Source: Corbicula japonica
Taxonomy: Eukaryota > Mollusca > Bivalvia > Venerida > Cyrenidae
DNA length: 64,000 nt
Direction: 5' to 3'
Assembly: GCA_038501625.1 (NCBI GenBank)
Contig: JAZAYU010000116.1
Location: 1,921,914 to 1,985,913, forward strand
Position numbers and translations under genes: made by a program. The notes beneath the pieces are model-generated. The model was given only the letters and a program-made list of their open reading frames with translations. It had not been told where the DNA came from and ran no database searches. This document shows positions 1 to 12,700 of this stretch, piece by piece. Position 1 is the stretch's first letter, and the number at the start of each line of letters is the position of its first letter.

Positions 1-1345
1 GAAACAGCAGCTAACACAGCCATCTCCGCCCTCCGCAAACACACAAATCAGGAACAGCAGCTGACACAGCCATCTCCGCCCTCCGCGTGATACAAATCGG
101 GAACAGCAGCTAACACAGCCATCCCCGCGCTCCGCAAACACACAAATCAGGAACTGCAGCTAATACAGCTATCTCCGCCCTCTGCAAACACACAAATCAG
201 GAACAGCAGCTAACACAGCCATCCCCGCCCTCTGAAATCACACAAAACAGGAACAGGAGCTCACACAGCCATCCCCGCCTTCCGCAAACACAGAAATCAG
301 GAACTGCAGCTAACACAGCCATCTCCGCCCTCCGCGTGACACAAATCAGGAACAGCAGCTAATACAGCCATCTCCGCCCTCCGCAAACACAAAAATCAGG
401 AACAGCAGCTAATACAGCCATCCCCGTCCATTGCAAACACACAAATCAGGAACAGCAGCTAATACAGCCATCCCTGCCCTCCGCAAACACACAAATCAGG
501 AACAGCAGCTAGCACAGCCATAACCGCCCTCCGCAAACACACAAATCAGGAACAGCATCTAACACAGCCATCTCCGCCTTCTGCAAATACACGAATCAGG
601 AACTGCAGCTAACACAGCCATCTCCGCCCTCCTCGTGACACAAATCAGGAACAGCTGATAACCCAGCCCTCCGCAAACACACAAATCAGGAACAGCAGCT
701 AACACAGCCATCCCCGCCCTCCGCAAACACACAAATCAGGAACAGCAGATAATACAGCCATCCCCGCCCTCCACAAACACACAAATCAGGAACAGCAGCT
801 TACACAGCCATCCCCGCCTTCCGCATACATACAAATCAGGAACAGCAGCTAACATAGCCATCCCCGCCCTCTGCAAACACACAAATCAGAAACAGCAGCT
901 AACACAGCCATCCCCGCCCTCCGCAAACACACAAATCAGGAACTGCAGATAACAGAGCTATTCCCGCCCTCCGCAAACACAAAAACCAGGAACAGCAGCT
1001 AACACAGCCATTTCAGCCCTCCGCAAGCACACAAATCAGGAACAGCAGCTAACACAGCCATCCCCGCCCTCCGCAAACACACAAATCAGGAACAGCAGCT
1101 AACACAGCCATCCCCGCCCTCCGCAAACACACAAATCAGGAACAGCAGCTATCACAGCCATCCCCGCCCTCCGCAAACACACAAATCAGGAACAGCAGCT
1201 AACACAGCCATCCACGCCCTCCGCAAACACACAAATCAGGAATAGCAGCTAACATAGCCAGTCCCGCCCTCCGCAAACACACAAATTAGGAACAGCAGCT
1301 TACACAGCCATCCCCGCCCCCTCCCCCACCCCCACCTCCGCAAAC
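1..1345. repeat. 50-bp minisatellite, about 26 copies, cut by window start
   Basis: A 50-bp unit repeats head to tail from base 1. Each unit contains AACAGCAGCTAACACAGCC, then a CCCCGCCCTCCGC block and ACACACAAATCAGG. Most copies differ by a few substitutions, and a few carry small length changes (near 325, 640 and 1310). The last copy decays into a C-rich run at about 1315-1340. The array continues beyond the left edge, so its true length is unknown. It has no coding signal. Confidence 0.95.
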
Positions 1346-3290
1346 ACACAAACGCACGCTACCATATACACAGTAGAAACCTAAACGACCGCACATGTTC
1401 AGTATACAAATCACTGATAGTTGGTGGCTGGTTGTTGAGACAAACCTGAGTCTTATCTTATATAAATGTAAATTCATATTTTCCATGTGTTGCTTTATTT
1501 CTCTGATGTACGCCGACTACAAATTTGACATACTCGCTCCGCTGCACGTACCAAGAATTAGTGTTACCGTTATTATGTTACATGCACGTGCTTATTTGTT
1601 GATTTGATTTATGATAAATGCAGCGTTTCACGGGCTTTTTGTAACTGTACCATTTATCATTTATGACAAATAATCAAATTTTCGGCTGCCACCAGGTGAA
1701 ACGCATTTACTAAGTTTACTGTATTGTAAGACAACAAAAGTACTGGGGACTTTTTACAGTGTAGCCGCCGTTTCCAAACACTTTTCGGGACATTTAACGT
1801 TTTGTCCAATCTACCCTGCACCAAAATAAGGGACAAAATTGCAATAGTTTGACATCAGTTTTCTACCCTTTCTACAGGGCTTGAGAGACCTTTCACTTGT
1901 TCAGTTTTAACGTATTAATCTCATCGTGAAAGCCCCTCCTTTATCACGGTTTAGTTTCAAAGCATCGCCATTATAGGTTTTAATGGTTCATTATGGCAAG
2001 TTCAATAAAAAGCCATATTAACGAAATAAAACGTATGAGTACGGGTGGTCTAAGATAGGTTAGGGTTGAATAGCAAGGACAAGTATTCTGCACAACTGGT
2101 GTATTCCTACATGCATTTAATATAGGATCCCGGTATGTTCCGTGTATTTTCGAGGATATACATTGATGCGGTTTGGTACCGGCTTTGAGTCCGGACAACT
2201 TGGTAGGGTCTAAAATTTACCATTTTACATGAGCCGGTTGCATTTGTCTTAGACTCTTGCTCAGTTTGAGAAACATAAAAAGATGACCGACCTAGTATCG
2301 TATGCTGCTTACCAAGCAGTTTATGAGTTGATCCTCTCGCCATTACTATTATAACAGGCTAAATTATTCATGTATGATCTTGCATATCATTTTCTACACA
2401 TTATACATTACATGTATCATTTTTTGAAACATGTCCAATGATACCGTTTTTGCAGGTTCTTCTATCATTTCGACACAGTGATGTAATGGTGAGTTGTTCT
2501 TATAACCGTATTTCCTGGACATGTGTAACGAAATACCTACAGTAGAACGTCAGTTACAAAAGGGAAAAGTGTAATTCTGTATATCATTTGTATATCGCCA
2601 GTTGTAGTACAGGGCTTTAAAGGTGTAGTTTGAAGTCGGTATTTAAGACCTTACTTGTAGATAATTTCAGTCATTACATATTTTATGTGTTCCAAATCTC
2701 TCCCCTTATATGGTTTCTACAAGTTTACAGTCTTCAAAATGGCAAATAAATTTGTTTCAGAAAGAAAACATTTAGACAAAATCAAAATGATCTGTTATAT
2801 AAATTCCAGAAAACTTTAGACCATCATATAATAGAGATATGTGTCGTTACAGACTTGTAACGTAAAAATTTTCTCTGTAAAATTCCGCATCAAAGAATGC
2901 TGTGTCTTTTTCTCTCCATTTTCTTTAAGTTATCTTAATATCGCTGATGTTGATATAAGTACGGGCTGAAATAGGAAACGCACGATTGGTTTGGTGCGCC
3001 ATGCGTCAAAAAATGTAAAAAAACAACAACAATCGAATCTGATTTCACACTAAATTAAATGATAACTTTAGCAAACACGTGTGAATGTTAAAAAAGACTT
3101 TTTTCGAATCTAAAAAAACATTTCGTTGATGTATTTGTTTAAAATATTGAAACAACCTTTATTCGTAATGAATCTAGGCCAGAATGATTCGAATCCGCAT
3201 AACCAGGTCCATAATGGGAATTAAGAACTACACAATATGTGACGATCGATGCTAATACATAATGTTATTTCATTATTGCAAGTAAATCGG
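1346..3290. other. AT-rich stretch without a recognisable gene
   Basis: Only short ORFs without family resemblance are present, on both strands. No tRNA, no clear splice-bounded exon and no inverted-repeat element was seen. The last few hundred bases may still be 5' sequence of the retrotransposon that becomes recognisable at 3291. Confidence 0.5.
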
Positions 3291-3332
3291 TGTACGAACT
3301 GTGGTCTTTCAAATCATGTTAGAGAGGACTGT
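3291..3332 (+). other. CCHC zinc knuckle remnant of the LINE
   Basis: In the same frame as the downstream endonuclease the sequence reads CTNCGLSNHVREDC, an exact CX2CX4HX4C retroviral-type zinc knuckle, followed by an Arg-rich stretch. Such knuckles bind nucleic acid and sit in or just upstream of the endonuclease ORF in many LINEs. Between it and the endonuclease lies a Cys/Asn/Ser-rich stretch broken by one stop near 3418. Confidence 0.7.
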
Positions 3333-3699
3333 AGACGAGCATGTGACAAGACACGGCGTTATGAGCGGCGGCGTCCAGCAAGTAACAGCAGCGAAAATAG
3401 AAGAAACAATTATCATTAGAAATACAAAGACAATGTACTACAGACGCTTGAAATACATAATAGCTATAGTGCTCTCTCAGGTATTTGCAACAGTTGTAAT
3501 GAATTTCCATGTACATGTAATTCAAACAATTCATACGGTACTTCCAAACCCTTATTAAATATTCATTATAATAAATGTCAAAATAGCAAACTTAAAGTAA
3601 AAACAAACTGCAGGTCATCTGAATGTTTATCTGTAAATAATTGTTTTAATACTTGTTCTCAAACAAATGATGTAACTCCACTTGCATTTTCTAAACATG

Positions 3700-4383
3700 G
3701 ATTTCATGTCGTTAATTTGAACATTAATCACCTACTTTCTAAATTAGATCAACTAAAAATGTTGGTATATAGATCAAATAATATTGATTTAATAGGAGTA
3801 TGCGAAACCTTTCTAGATCATGAAGTTGATAACGAAATCATTTCTGTTCCGAATTTTATTATCGAGCGAAAAGATCGTGATTGTACAAATATTAGTAAAA
3901 CGTCCGGGGGTGGGATAGTTTTATACATAGCTGATCATCTACACTATACACGTAGGCTTGACTTAGAAACTGATGATGTTGAGAGCCTATGGGTAGAGGT
4001 AAGGATTAAAAGTATCAAGCCAATTCTTGTTTGCTCTGTATACCGACCACCGTGGGGTCCAGTTAGTTGGAGTGAATGTTTTGAAAGGCAGATTGAAACC
4101 GCGTCAATGTGTAATCTTGAAATGTATATACTTGGTGACTTTAATATAAATTGTTGCACTGACACCGACTCTATTACAAACCAAGCATGGGCACAGTGCA
4201 TAAGAAATCATGATTAATGTCAACTTATTAAAAACCACACTCGCGTAACTAAATCGTCAGCATCTATTATTGATCATTTATATGCCCGCAACTGTGATAT
4301 TAATTGTGTTGAATCTTTTGTAGCTCAAGTTGCGATTAGTGATCACTATCCAATTTGTTTTACAAGATGCGTACAAGGTAGTA
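3700..4383 (+). pseudogene. LINE endonuclease (EEP-type) domain with in-frame stop
   Basis: The translation shows the hallmarks of the endonuclease/exonuclease/phosphatase fold of LINEs: LNINHLLSK at the start, GVCETFLD with the catalytic Glu, GGGIVLYI, VYRPP, and GDFNIN with the Asp/Asn pair. Past a TAA at 4215-4217 the same frame continues with the terminal SDHYPI motif whose His is catalytic. The domain is therefore complete apart from one nonsense mutation. In a live element it nicks target DNA to prime reverse transcription. Confidence 0.85.
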
Positions 4384-4525
4384 ACAATACAAAACTAACA
4401 CATACTGAAATTACTTAATAAAATCGATCTTTTCGAAAGTTTTCTGAAACAGACTTTTTAAGTGATTTACAAAAGTCATTGTCAGATTTTTCAATATCCA
4501 GCAACCCTGATGATGAATTTCAAAG

Positions 4526-5200
4526 ATGGACTGCCACTTTTATGTATGTATTCAATTGTCATTCAATAGAATTATCCCAAGTAATGGTTCACTTGACAAA
4601 TTGGAAGAATTTGTGAATGCAAGAGTTCCAAATTTCATTTACTTTACTATTCCTTTTATTAAAGAAAATGACGTTTTGAATTTTTTACGAAAACTAGACA
4701 TAACAAAAGCAACTGGTCTAGATGGACTAAGTCCGAAATTACTTAAACTATCTGCGAATGTTATAGCTACAAGTATTACAAAGTTAATTCATAACTGTAT
4801 TATTAATACTGCATTTCCTAACTCCCTTAAACATGCCAAAGTTTTTCCGAGTATTAAAACCGGTGACAAATCCAATCCTACTTATTATAGACCAATATTG
4901 ATACCTCCCGTAACATCAAAAATATTTGAACGACACATAGTGAGACACCTTTTGTCTTTCCTTAATAAGTACAACTTAATTAACGAAGGACAATCGGGGT
5001 TTAGACAGTTACATTCATGTCAAACGGCCCTTGTTAAAATAATTGATAACTGTATAGGAAATATGAATGCTGGTGAATTAACCGGGGCAATATTTTACGA
5101 CCTCAGGAAAGCATTTGAATTAGTTGATTTCCAGCTGCTTTTAAATAAACTTAAGATTTACAAAATCTCTGACATTGCTGTCGATTTTTTCACGGTTTAG
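4526..5200 (+). pseudogene. LINE reverse transcriptase fragment (motifs 1 to A)
   Basis: The frame contains KATGLDGLSPKLLK, a YYRPI block, KIFERH, GQSGFR and FYDLRKAFELVD. These are reverse-transcriptase motifs 1, 2 and A in order, with the motif A Asp at 5099-5101. The frame ends at a stop soon after and runs straight into 3' untranslated sequence, so motifs B to E, including the catalytic FADD, are deleted. The first 25 or so codons do not fit the family and come from a frameshift or deletion joining the end of the endonuclease linker to the RT. Confidence 0.85.
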
Positions 5201-5340
5201 TTTCCTTTAGTTTTTTTCTTTTTTTCAATTATATTATGAGAATGTATGTATGTATAAATGTAAATTTGTAACTATTTGTACTTGTTTTTAAGAGGACCAT
5301 ATGTAAGAATGGCTATGCCAAATATGTTATCCTCTCAAAA

Positions 5341-5346
5341 TAAAGA

Positions 5347-5396
<50 letters not shown>
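5341..5396 (+). repeat. ATT/TTA microsatellite tail of the LINE
   Basis: AATAAAGAATT followed by about 16 ATT units terminates the LINE. Simple-repeat tails of this type are typical 3' ends of non-LTR elements. Confidence 0.85.
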
Positions 5397-5397
<1 letters not shown>

Positions 5398-7451
5398 ATA
5401 TATTTATATTCATTAAAACAGGATATACTAGTAGTTGAAAGTCGAGGACTTTAAACAGCAAAATAGCGAGGATGAGCTATAGAGAAACACGGCTAGGACT
5501 AAAGTGTCAACGCGTTAACAGCGCAAACGCGTCAACCGAAATTCATTTTTATCAACTGATCTTTCTTTCTCTCTATCAGCTGTCGCATTCTACCTCATGC
5601 CCTTTCTGTTAAGTGTTCTATTCTATCAATTGTCTTTTGGCAAATTGTCGTGCACCGACAACATAGTGTATTATTTCAATCCGGAACATGTCGAGTAAGT
5701 GCATGTAATAGATACTCTCGCGATTTGAAAACTGTGAGTGGGGAACATAAATATTAAAATGTTAAAATATAATTTGTAAAACATTTAGTGCACACATCAC
5801 GAGAAATTCAAGGAAAAAATCCTATTGACATCTAACACAAGCAAGGACAATCATACGATCCTCGTTTCATGTGTTCTGACTCGCTTAAATCAAACGAAGA
5901 TTAATTCAATGATTAAATGCGTAAGCATACACTTTGTATACCGCGTTAGTATATATTGTGAAATACACATTCGGAACTGTCCTTTTTCTCCAGGGCTGTG
6001 TGTCTCTTTGTTTCAGGGCTTCGCGGTGGGGCCACTAGTTAGTGCTCGTTTACTCATCTTGTATTCATTGTACATCTAAGAGAGATGAAGCGATTATACA
6101 TGTTTATGGTTTTGCTAACATGCTCCTTGGGTGGCGTAATGAAAAAAGTTTTTTTTTCTTAGAAAGTCAAGTTCTTTTCAAAATAAAAATTAGACCATAT
6201 CATTGCAAGCACCAGTCTTAATAATTTGTAGCATATATAATTAATATCATACAAATTAAAAAGATAAACAAAGATGAATTTTACAGGTAAAAGCGTTTGC
6301 ATTCATTCGCGACACAGAATACCATTATTATCAAAAGTAACATGTGCAAAGCCTTATCAATAACTAACTGCAATAGTTGTTGAAATAATACCCCCTTAAG
6401 TCTACTTTCGGTTCAAGGAAAAAATCATTTTGATGTATCTTTTCAAACACTCGACATTAATAATTACTAGCAGACCAACTAAAGTGAAGAAATTTAGTGT
6501 CCTGTGATTGTATTTAAGTTAGGATGCTCAAATTATTATAAAAAATGCTTTATTTACATAGAACTAATTAACGTTTGAACGAAAACTCTGGAATCGCTGC
6601 ATAAAACATTTAGAAAAAAATGATACAAATAACAATTATTTACAATATTTTGCGATCATCTGTCAAAATAATGTTAGGAATTTTAAGTAGTACAGCAAAA
6701 TGTTTGACCATCAAACCGAAAGTAGACAGGACGAGAGACTTTATCTTATTTCTTGAGAACCCTTAAATTATTTGGACGAATTGCCACAACATATTGTAGA
6801 TCAGCATATACTTATTGCGATTTATTGTCCATGAATTTCAGAGTTCTCGTTCTCGTTCAAACGGGGATTTCTTTTGTTTTGGTATGTGCTTGTTAATTAG
6901 AACATGAATACGACTTAACTGAGCATGCAAGCATTAGAACATCCTTAAATAAATACTTTTCTTCACTAAAATCTAGGTGACAATCCAAAATTCATTTTTG
7001 ACATTTTAGTCAGTTTCCGCTTATTGCAATGTTTGTTTCCCCTTAACCGTTCATCTAAATATATTTACCAGTAGACAAACAGTAACTCTATCAAATCAAG
7101 TTTGAACAGTGTCTACTTACACCAGATTTCTGTTTTATACAATACGATTTATTACACAAAATACTTAGTAATTGTTTTGGACTTCTCCATGTGGACGCTT
7201 ATAACAGGTGTTGACTGGAAGGTTACATGGTTTGGTCGCGTCTCTAATGACACTCATAGGAAACGATACGTGTGGCTACATTTTAAAAGCTAATAAAACT
7301 GATGAAAACTTGCTTTCAAATATCCTACAACCGCTTAACTTATCATCTTTCACAGACAGGCGCTTGGTCAGATTGTTATTTCGACGTAGGAGAACTATAA
7401 CCACTATCAGCACTGCAAGCACTATGTGACCTACGACCACACACACTGAAA
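5397..7451. other. AT-rich stretch without a recognisable gene
   Basis: I see short ORFs only, none with a known motif. No tandem array, palindrome or splice-bounded coding block stood out. Confidence 0.45.
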
Positions 7452-7862
7452 GCAAACACGGTAAACGCTGTCATGATACTTTATAAATCTAAGACGACCG
7501 ACAGAGGCCGCCAGTGGCACCACCAAGACAGAAAACAAACACGGTCATCGTTGTCATGGTACTATATGAGACCACCGACTGAGGCCGCCACTGGCATCAC
7601 CCACACTGGAAGCCTGGAAGCAAACACGGTAAACGCTGTCATGATACTTTATAAATCTAAGACGACCGACAGAGGCCGCCACTGGCACCACCCAGACTGA
7701 AAACAAACGCGGTCATCGTTGCCATGGTACTATATGAGACCACCGACTGAGGCCGCCACTGGCATCATCCACACTGAAAGCAAACACGGTCATCGTTGTC
7801 ATGGTACTATATAACTCTGAGACCTCCCACAAAGGCCGCCACTGGCACCACCCAGACTGAAA
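7452..7862. repeat. Degenerate tandem repeat, about 82 bp, 5 copies
   Basis: Five units share AAACACGGT, a TGTCATG-TACT-TAT block, a GAC-GA-GAGGCCGCCACTGGCA block and CACCCAGACTGAA. Two subtypes alternate: a TAAACGC...TTTATAAATCTAAG form and a TCATCGTTG...ACTATATGAGACC form. This suggests growth by duplication of a dimer. No coding signal is supported. Confidence 0.8.
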
Positions 7863-8388
7863 GTTTTTTCCAGCGATTTCGACTGTTTAATGCAAACCAT
7901 GAACATGTGAAAAAATAACACTGAAAACTGAAACTACCGCAACCGTTTTATCTACGACAATAAAGCGGCGTTACGGCCAAAACGAGGTTCCCTTTATCTT
8001 ATATTCGGCACTTATTTTCGTGCTATAGAAACGATATCATATGAAGTTAATGTAACAAGATTTAACCTGGAACGCCTGAATCTGGCTGAGACAAGGTTGT
8101 TCCCAATGTTGTCGTCCCTTCTGTCGTTGTACCGTCTGTGGTAACCGTTGGCGACCACGTGATCGGGAGGGCAAGATCAACTGTGACATGTCAGACAACA
8201 GTCCAGTCGGCGTTGCTTAGTAGGCCATACCCACAACACTGTACTGAGCAACTATAAAAAAGGTCACATTATCTAGGCCTTTCCAAGCAAATGTCAATAC
8301 TTCCATAGTCATGTAAAAATAAAATATATATACCACCATCTGACTTCTAAGAGCCCTTTCCATCAGAGTTTGTTTATTCCACCAAATT

Positions 8389-8562
8389 AAATGTTGCTGG
8401 TGTTAGCATGTCCTTCCATGATGAAATGTTGCTGGTGTAAGCATGTCCTTCCATGATGAAATGTTGCTGGTGTAAGCATGTCCTTCCATGATGAAATGTT
8501 GCTGGTGTAAGCATGTCCTTCCATGATGAAATGTTGCTGGTGTAAGTATGTCCTTCCATGAT
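8389..8562. repeat. 35-bp tandem repeat, 5 copies
   Basis: Five nearly identical copies of a 35-bp unit containing AAATGTTGCTGGTGTAAGC and TGTCCTTCCATGATG. The unit length is not a multiple of three, which explains why the same peptide pattern appears in several frames. There are no spacers, so it is a plain minisatellite and not a CRISPR array. Confidence 0.92.
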
Positions 8563-9030
8563 GAGTTAACAGATAAGCCACATTGCCCTGATAAAAGATG
8601 CTAACAGCTGATATAAATCAGCACCTTAAACAGGAATATATCACTCTCTGTTATAATAAAAGCTACACAAGTCCTTTCCATCCATTTCTGTTAATTCTGT
8701 CAAACTGTAAACTTGGTTGTGTTCTCTGCATCTGCAAAACCTATTGATAATACATAAGTTAAATATACTACTCTCATGAAAAGTATTACATGTAGTAATG
8801 TTTTAGAATTATAGACACAGAATAGAATTGACTATTTTCTTAAACACAAAATTTTCCTCTGCTTTTTCAAGGGCTTGGAACCTTCTTGTGCAGCTGTTTT
8901 GTCACATTAGCACTGAAAATATTTGCCAAATGAGACTAAATAGCATACAAGGCAGCATAAAATTTTGGGTTTTGATGAGATGATAATTGATGAATGTCTA
9001 AATATGTATTTATTTTAGTAAGCTATGCCA

Positions 9031-9130
9031 TAATGGAGCAGTCCATTTTTCAATTGCTCTTCTTAAGTATTTATGTAAGTAAGATAATCAAAATGGAGCA
9101 GTCCATGTTTCAGTTGCTCTTTTTAAGTTT
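9031..9130. repeat. Short tandem duplication, about 61 bp, 2 copies
   Basis: AATGGAGCAGTCCAT followed by TTTCAATTGCTCTT...TTAAGT occurs at about 9031 and again at about 9092 with a few substitutions. The flanks 8563-9297 are AT-rich with no other recognisable feature, apart from the likely 3' untranslated region of the minus-strand gene that ends at 9298. Confidence 0.7.
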
Positions 9131-9297
9131 TTTTCTTCATCCATTTGCTGTTTTATGTTTTTTCTCCATTCTTCGAATGTTATTTTTTCTGAAAGTTGGC
9201 AATAGATTTTAAACATGTAGGATTTATGGGTTGTCGATTTTTTTCTTTTTTTTCCACATTTGCTGCATTTTATGAAATCAGGAGTCTTGTAGGGTCT

Positions 9298-9709
9298 TTA
9301 TTTCTTTAAATTAGTTGAAGTTGTTGGTGTAGCTGAAGTTGTTGTTGTTGATTGAGGAATTTCTGCACTTTGGTATCCTGGAAGAACGATTATCTGTTGT
9401 TGGTCCATAACGTCAGGATATGTGATCACCTTTGCTTCTGGTGCTTGTGTAATTGGCAAAAGTGATGGATTTGAACTGGCTGGCTCTGGAAAAAGAGTTG
9501 ACACTTTCCTCTTCCGATTTATCCTCTTGTGTGCCAGCCCAGCAGTACACGGGGTCTCCTCAAATTTGTATTTAGGAGCCTTACTGGCAGGTAGCATTGA
9601 TGGTTTCTGACGGGCCTCTGGCCAGTCACTTCCTGTCAAAGCTGGCTTTGGCATGTTAAGGCCCTGCAAGAGTACCTTCTGCTCTTGTTCCTGTTCACCC
9701 TTGTTGTAC
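9298..9709 (-). CDS. Terminal exon of unknown minus-strand gene
   Basis: The acceptor TTTCAG at 9710-9715 is followed by 136 codons and TAA. The sequence is low complexity: Lys/Glu/Gln-rich at first, then Pro/Ser/Ala-rich with a small basic patch (HKRINRKRK, a possible nuclear localisation signal), ending in Thr/Ser repeats. Confidence 0.65.
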
Positions 9710-12700
9710 CTGAAACACAATTGTTAAATAATGGTCACCAAAACTGATCATGGTAAAAGGTGCAGATATAAATGCCAGAAGACATTCTGAACACATAAAA
9801 TTGATAAAATTCTAAGCCTTACTGTATCTTCAGAAACAATTACTAAAAGTAGGGTTGAATAGAAATCTTAGGAATCAATAACCATATTGAGATTCATTTT
9901 AAAAAGGACAAAAATATACAATTTCACAGTCATAGATATATTAGTTAATCATTAGAGTAAGCTTCAGCTTTTTCACAATTCCCCCCTTGTTCTTCAATGG
10001 TTATATCTAAAAAGTGTTAACTAATATTACTTCTTACCACTGCTGTAGTGTCTTCTTATTTAACAAAGGCAGTTGTATTTCTGTCCTCTGCATGGCCAGT
10101 TGTGACTTTAAAATAAGCTGTCTGATGTTGTGAAAGGCCCTGAGTACAAGACGCCATCTGGTCCACACAGTTCCTTCACACTTCTTGTCACCAGAGAAAA
10201 TTTTCATGAGGAGGTTCAAGTGGCCTCTGTGTACCTGTTGCAATTCGGCCACTGTGCTGGACCTTTGTCTGGTCCAAGGAGAACTCTAAGAAAGCAGAAA
10301 AAATAAATCTGTTTCATTAAAGTAACAATGAAGTAGAACATTTCCAGACATACATTGCATTGTAAATTGTAATGTTCTAATGTTTGAATGTCCAAAAAAA
10401 TCGTTACTGTTTGTTTGTTTGTATGGTTATTTTTAAAGCCAATTTTTAGATGTTTTTGGTCAGTCGACATAACCAGCTTTTCTGGATATCTAACCAGTAA
10501 TTACCAATTTCTCGGCAAGTGACTGACTACTTATCCCACATGATCTACAGAGAGACAAATGTTCATTAGATACAATGTCCGAGATCAAGATCGCAGAGAA
10601 ATCCGCGCCCTGCCCAGGGCTGAAGGTTATAAAGCGACCAGTCGCCATTTCAGCCAATCAGATGCTTGAGATTTGAGACTGGTTTCCATGCTCAGTTTTA
10701 TAACCTTGGGACCAGGAATCGAGAAACTGCTATATTTTGATTACTTATCCAGTGCTCTACCTATTTAGCTAACCAGGCAGGCTTCATTACACTAAATAAA
10801 CATTTTAATAATTAGCGATATAATAAATAACAACCTTACAAAGTACACAGTTTCAGTAATAAACGAAATTTTATCAGAGTTAATAAATAAAATACACAGA
10901 AATGATAATGGTTGAAATACTAACTTAGTTATGCTCTCTACCCCTGGAGCGACATGTTTTTCCCGTCCACCAAACTTCCCTGACCAAGGCTTCTTTTTGA
11001 ACCTCTTTGGAAAGATGGTCTTTTTCTTGTCAAAGTCAGACAACTGTTCCCAAAGGTAGATAAGGCATCTAACTTTGTCAAAACTGAGAACTCTCTCATC
11101 ACGTAACTCAACAAGAAACTCAGCAAGGTTAAGTACCATATCACAACCTGGTACATTGTCTGGTCCAAGGACCTGAAATACAGATATATTCAATATGGCA
11201 TCAAAGTTATGGCCCTTTGTTATTACAAATTTTGTTGCAGCAGTAGGGGCATCAGTGTCCAAGGACACATTCTAGTTGTTATTCTGACAAAGTACCTAAG
11301 GGCAACACAAGTGTTTAAAACCCTTTTCTCCATATATGGGCTGTTTAAAAAAAAAGGCTGGTTTGGGTTTTCCTGTTTTAAAAATGTACAACACATAGTT
11401 ACTTCCATTTTCCTACTTTGCAGAGGTGTCTCATCATGCCCTTTAAAGATTTATGAAGTTTCATCAAAATAGCACCATCCGTTAAAAAAATATTCTAAAA
11501 TAATATGCAAAAAATGTCAGGAGTGTGACAAAAAAGTGTGACACTTTTCGAAATCGAATTTGTTCAGACCATTATTTTACAAAAAGCTTGAGTCAAGACA
11601 AGTTTTAGTATTGTTTTAGTAAAATGTGCATTTATTAGGCATCAAATAATGATAAAATTAAGCATATTATACTTAAAGTAATCAAAATTTATGCTATTAA
11701 GTCAAGCGTGAAGAGTCAAACTCTTCAAGAAAAATAAACACAAGAAATATTAAGTAAATACCAAAAGTACAAAGAAATAACACTGGCTTAAGTATATGTA
11801 AATAGTTTTAATATGATTTATTTGTTTATACTGCACGACATTAAAACTGTGTGACAAAAACAAAAGCATATTACCTGACTGGTCTTCTACCAAGGCTGTT
11901 GTCTCATGCTTCTTCCTAGCACTGTTATCTGAAAAGTGTAAGAAGAAAATGAACAAAACTTCCACAGGAAAGAAAACTAGAATTATCACTGAAAGTGATT
12001 AAATACCCCCACATGTGTGCTTGATACTTGAACTGGGAATGCTTCGAATCAATGGCATAATGTGTCCCCTTCAATCCAAAGTGTCGTCTTCACAGTTGCC
12101 ACATATACAGCAAGTTTCATCACAATATCTCATTCCTTCTAAATTTATTGAGCATAAATGGTTTGAATATGTTAGTAACAGTGACCTTTACTTAACTTTT
12201 ATCAAACATTTGTCTGCCAAAAAAATTGTTAATATATGTGAAGCTTTTCATGAGAAATCATCCAGAAACCATTTGTTCTGTTTTAGTAACAGTGAACAGT
12301 GACCTGGACCCTATCAGGCCCATTATTTCAATACCAAGTTTCGTCTTCACAGACACTATCTATATAGCAATTTTCATCACAATATCTCATTCCGAACCAA
12401 AGTTATTGAGCATATATAGTTTTTTTCTATTTTTAGTAACAGTGACCTTCACCCAAAAGGCCTTACTTTGAATCCCAAAAGTCATCTCCACAAAAACCAC
12501 CAATACACCAAATTTCATTTAAGAATCTCATTCCAAGCTATAGTTACTGAGTGGAAATGAAGTTTTGAAGTTTATATAACAGTGACCTTGACCTTGAACT
12601 CACAGGCCCCAGTCAAACCTAACCTGTATCTTGTTATGTTACATCTGTGTCCCAAATAATAATTAAATCTATGAAGTATTTCATGAGTTATCGTCCACAA

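Larger units (their letters stand above)
3291..5396 (+). pseudogene. Degenerate non-LTR (LINE) retrotransposon, CR1/Jockey-like
   Basis: One plus-strand reading frame runs from a CCHC zinc knuckle (3291-3332) through an apurinic-type endonuclease domain (about 3700-4380). It is broken by a TAG near 3418 and a TAA at 4215-4217. A reverse-transcriptase fragment follows in another frame (4526-5200). It stops just after motif A, so the FADD motif, thumb and C-terminus are missing. A 3' untranslated tail then ends in AATAAA and an ATT microsatellite. The order knuckle, endonuclease, RT, AT-rich tail is typical of LINEs. The NINHLLSK/ETFLD and DLRKAF wording points to the CR1/Jockey group, but the clade is not certain. 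Two internal deletions plus stops make this copy dead. Confidence 0.88.

Noticed and set aside
1286..1486. Gly-rich ORF over the end of the first minisatellite, and similar ORFs at 47663-47948
   Set aside because: Poly-G or poly-C tracts create the glycine runs. There is no other coding evidence.
8374..8581. CRISPR-like array at the 35-bp repeat
   Set aside because: The repeats are contiguous with no unique spacers, and the genome is eukaryotic.
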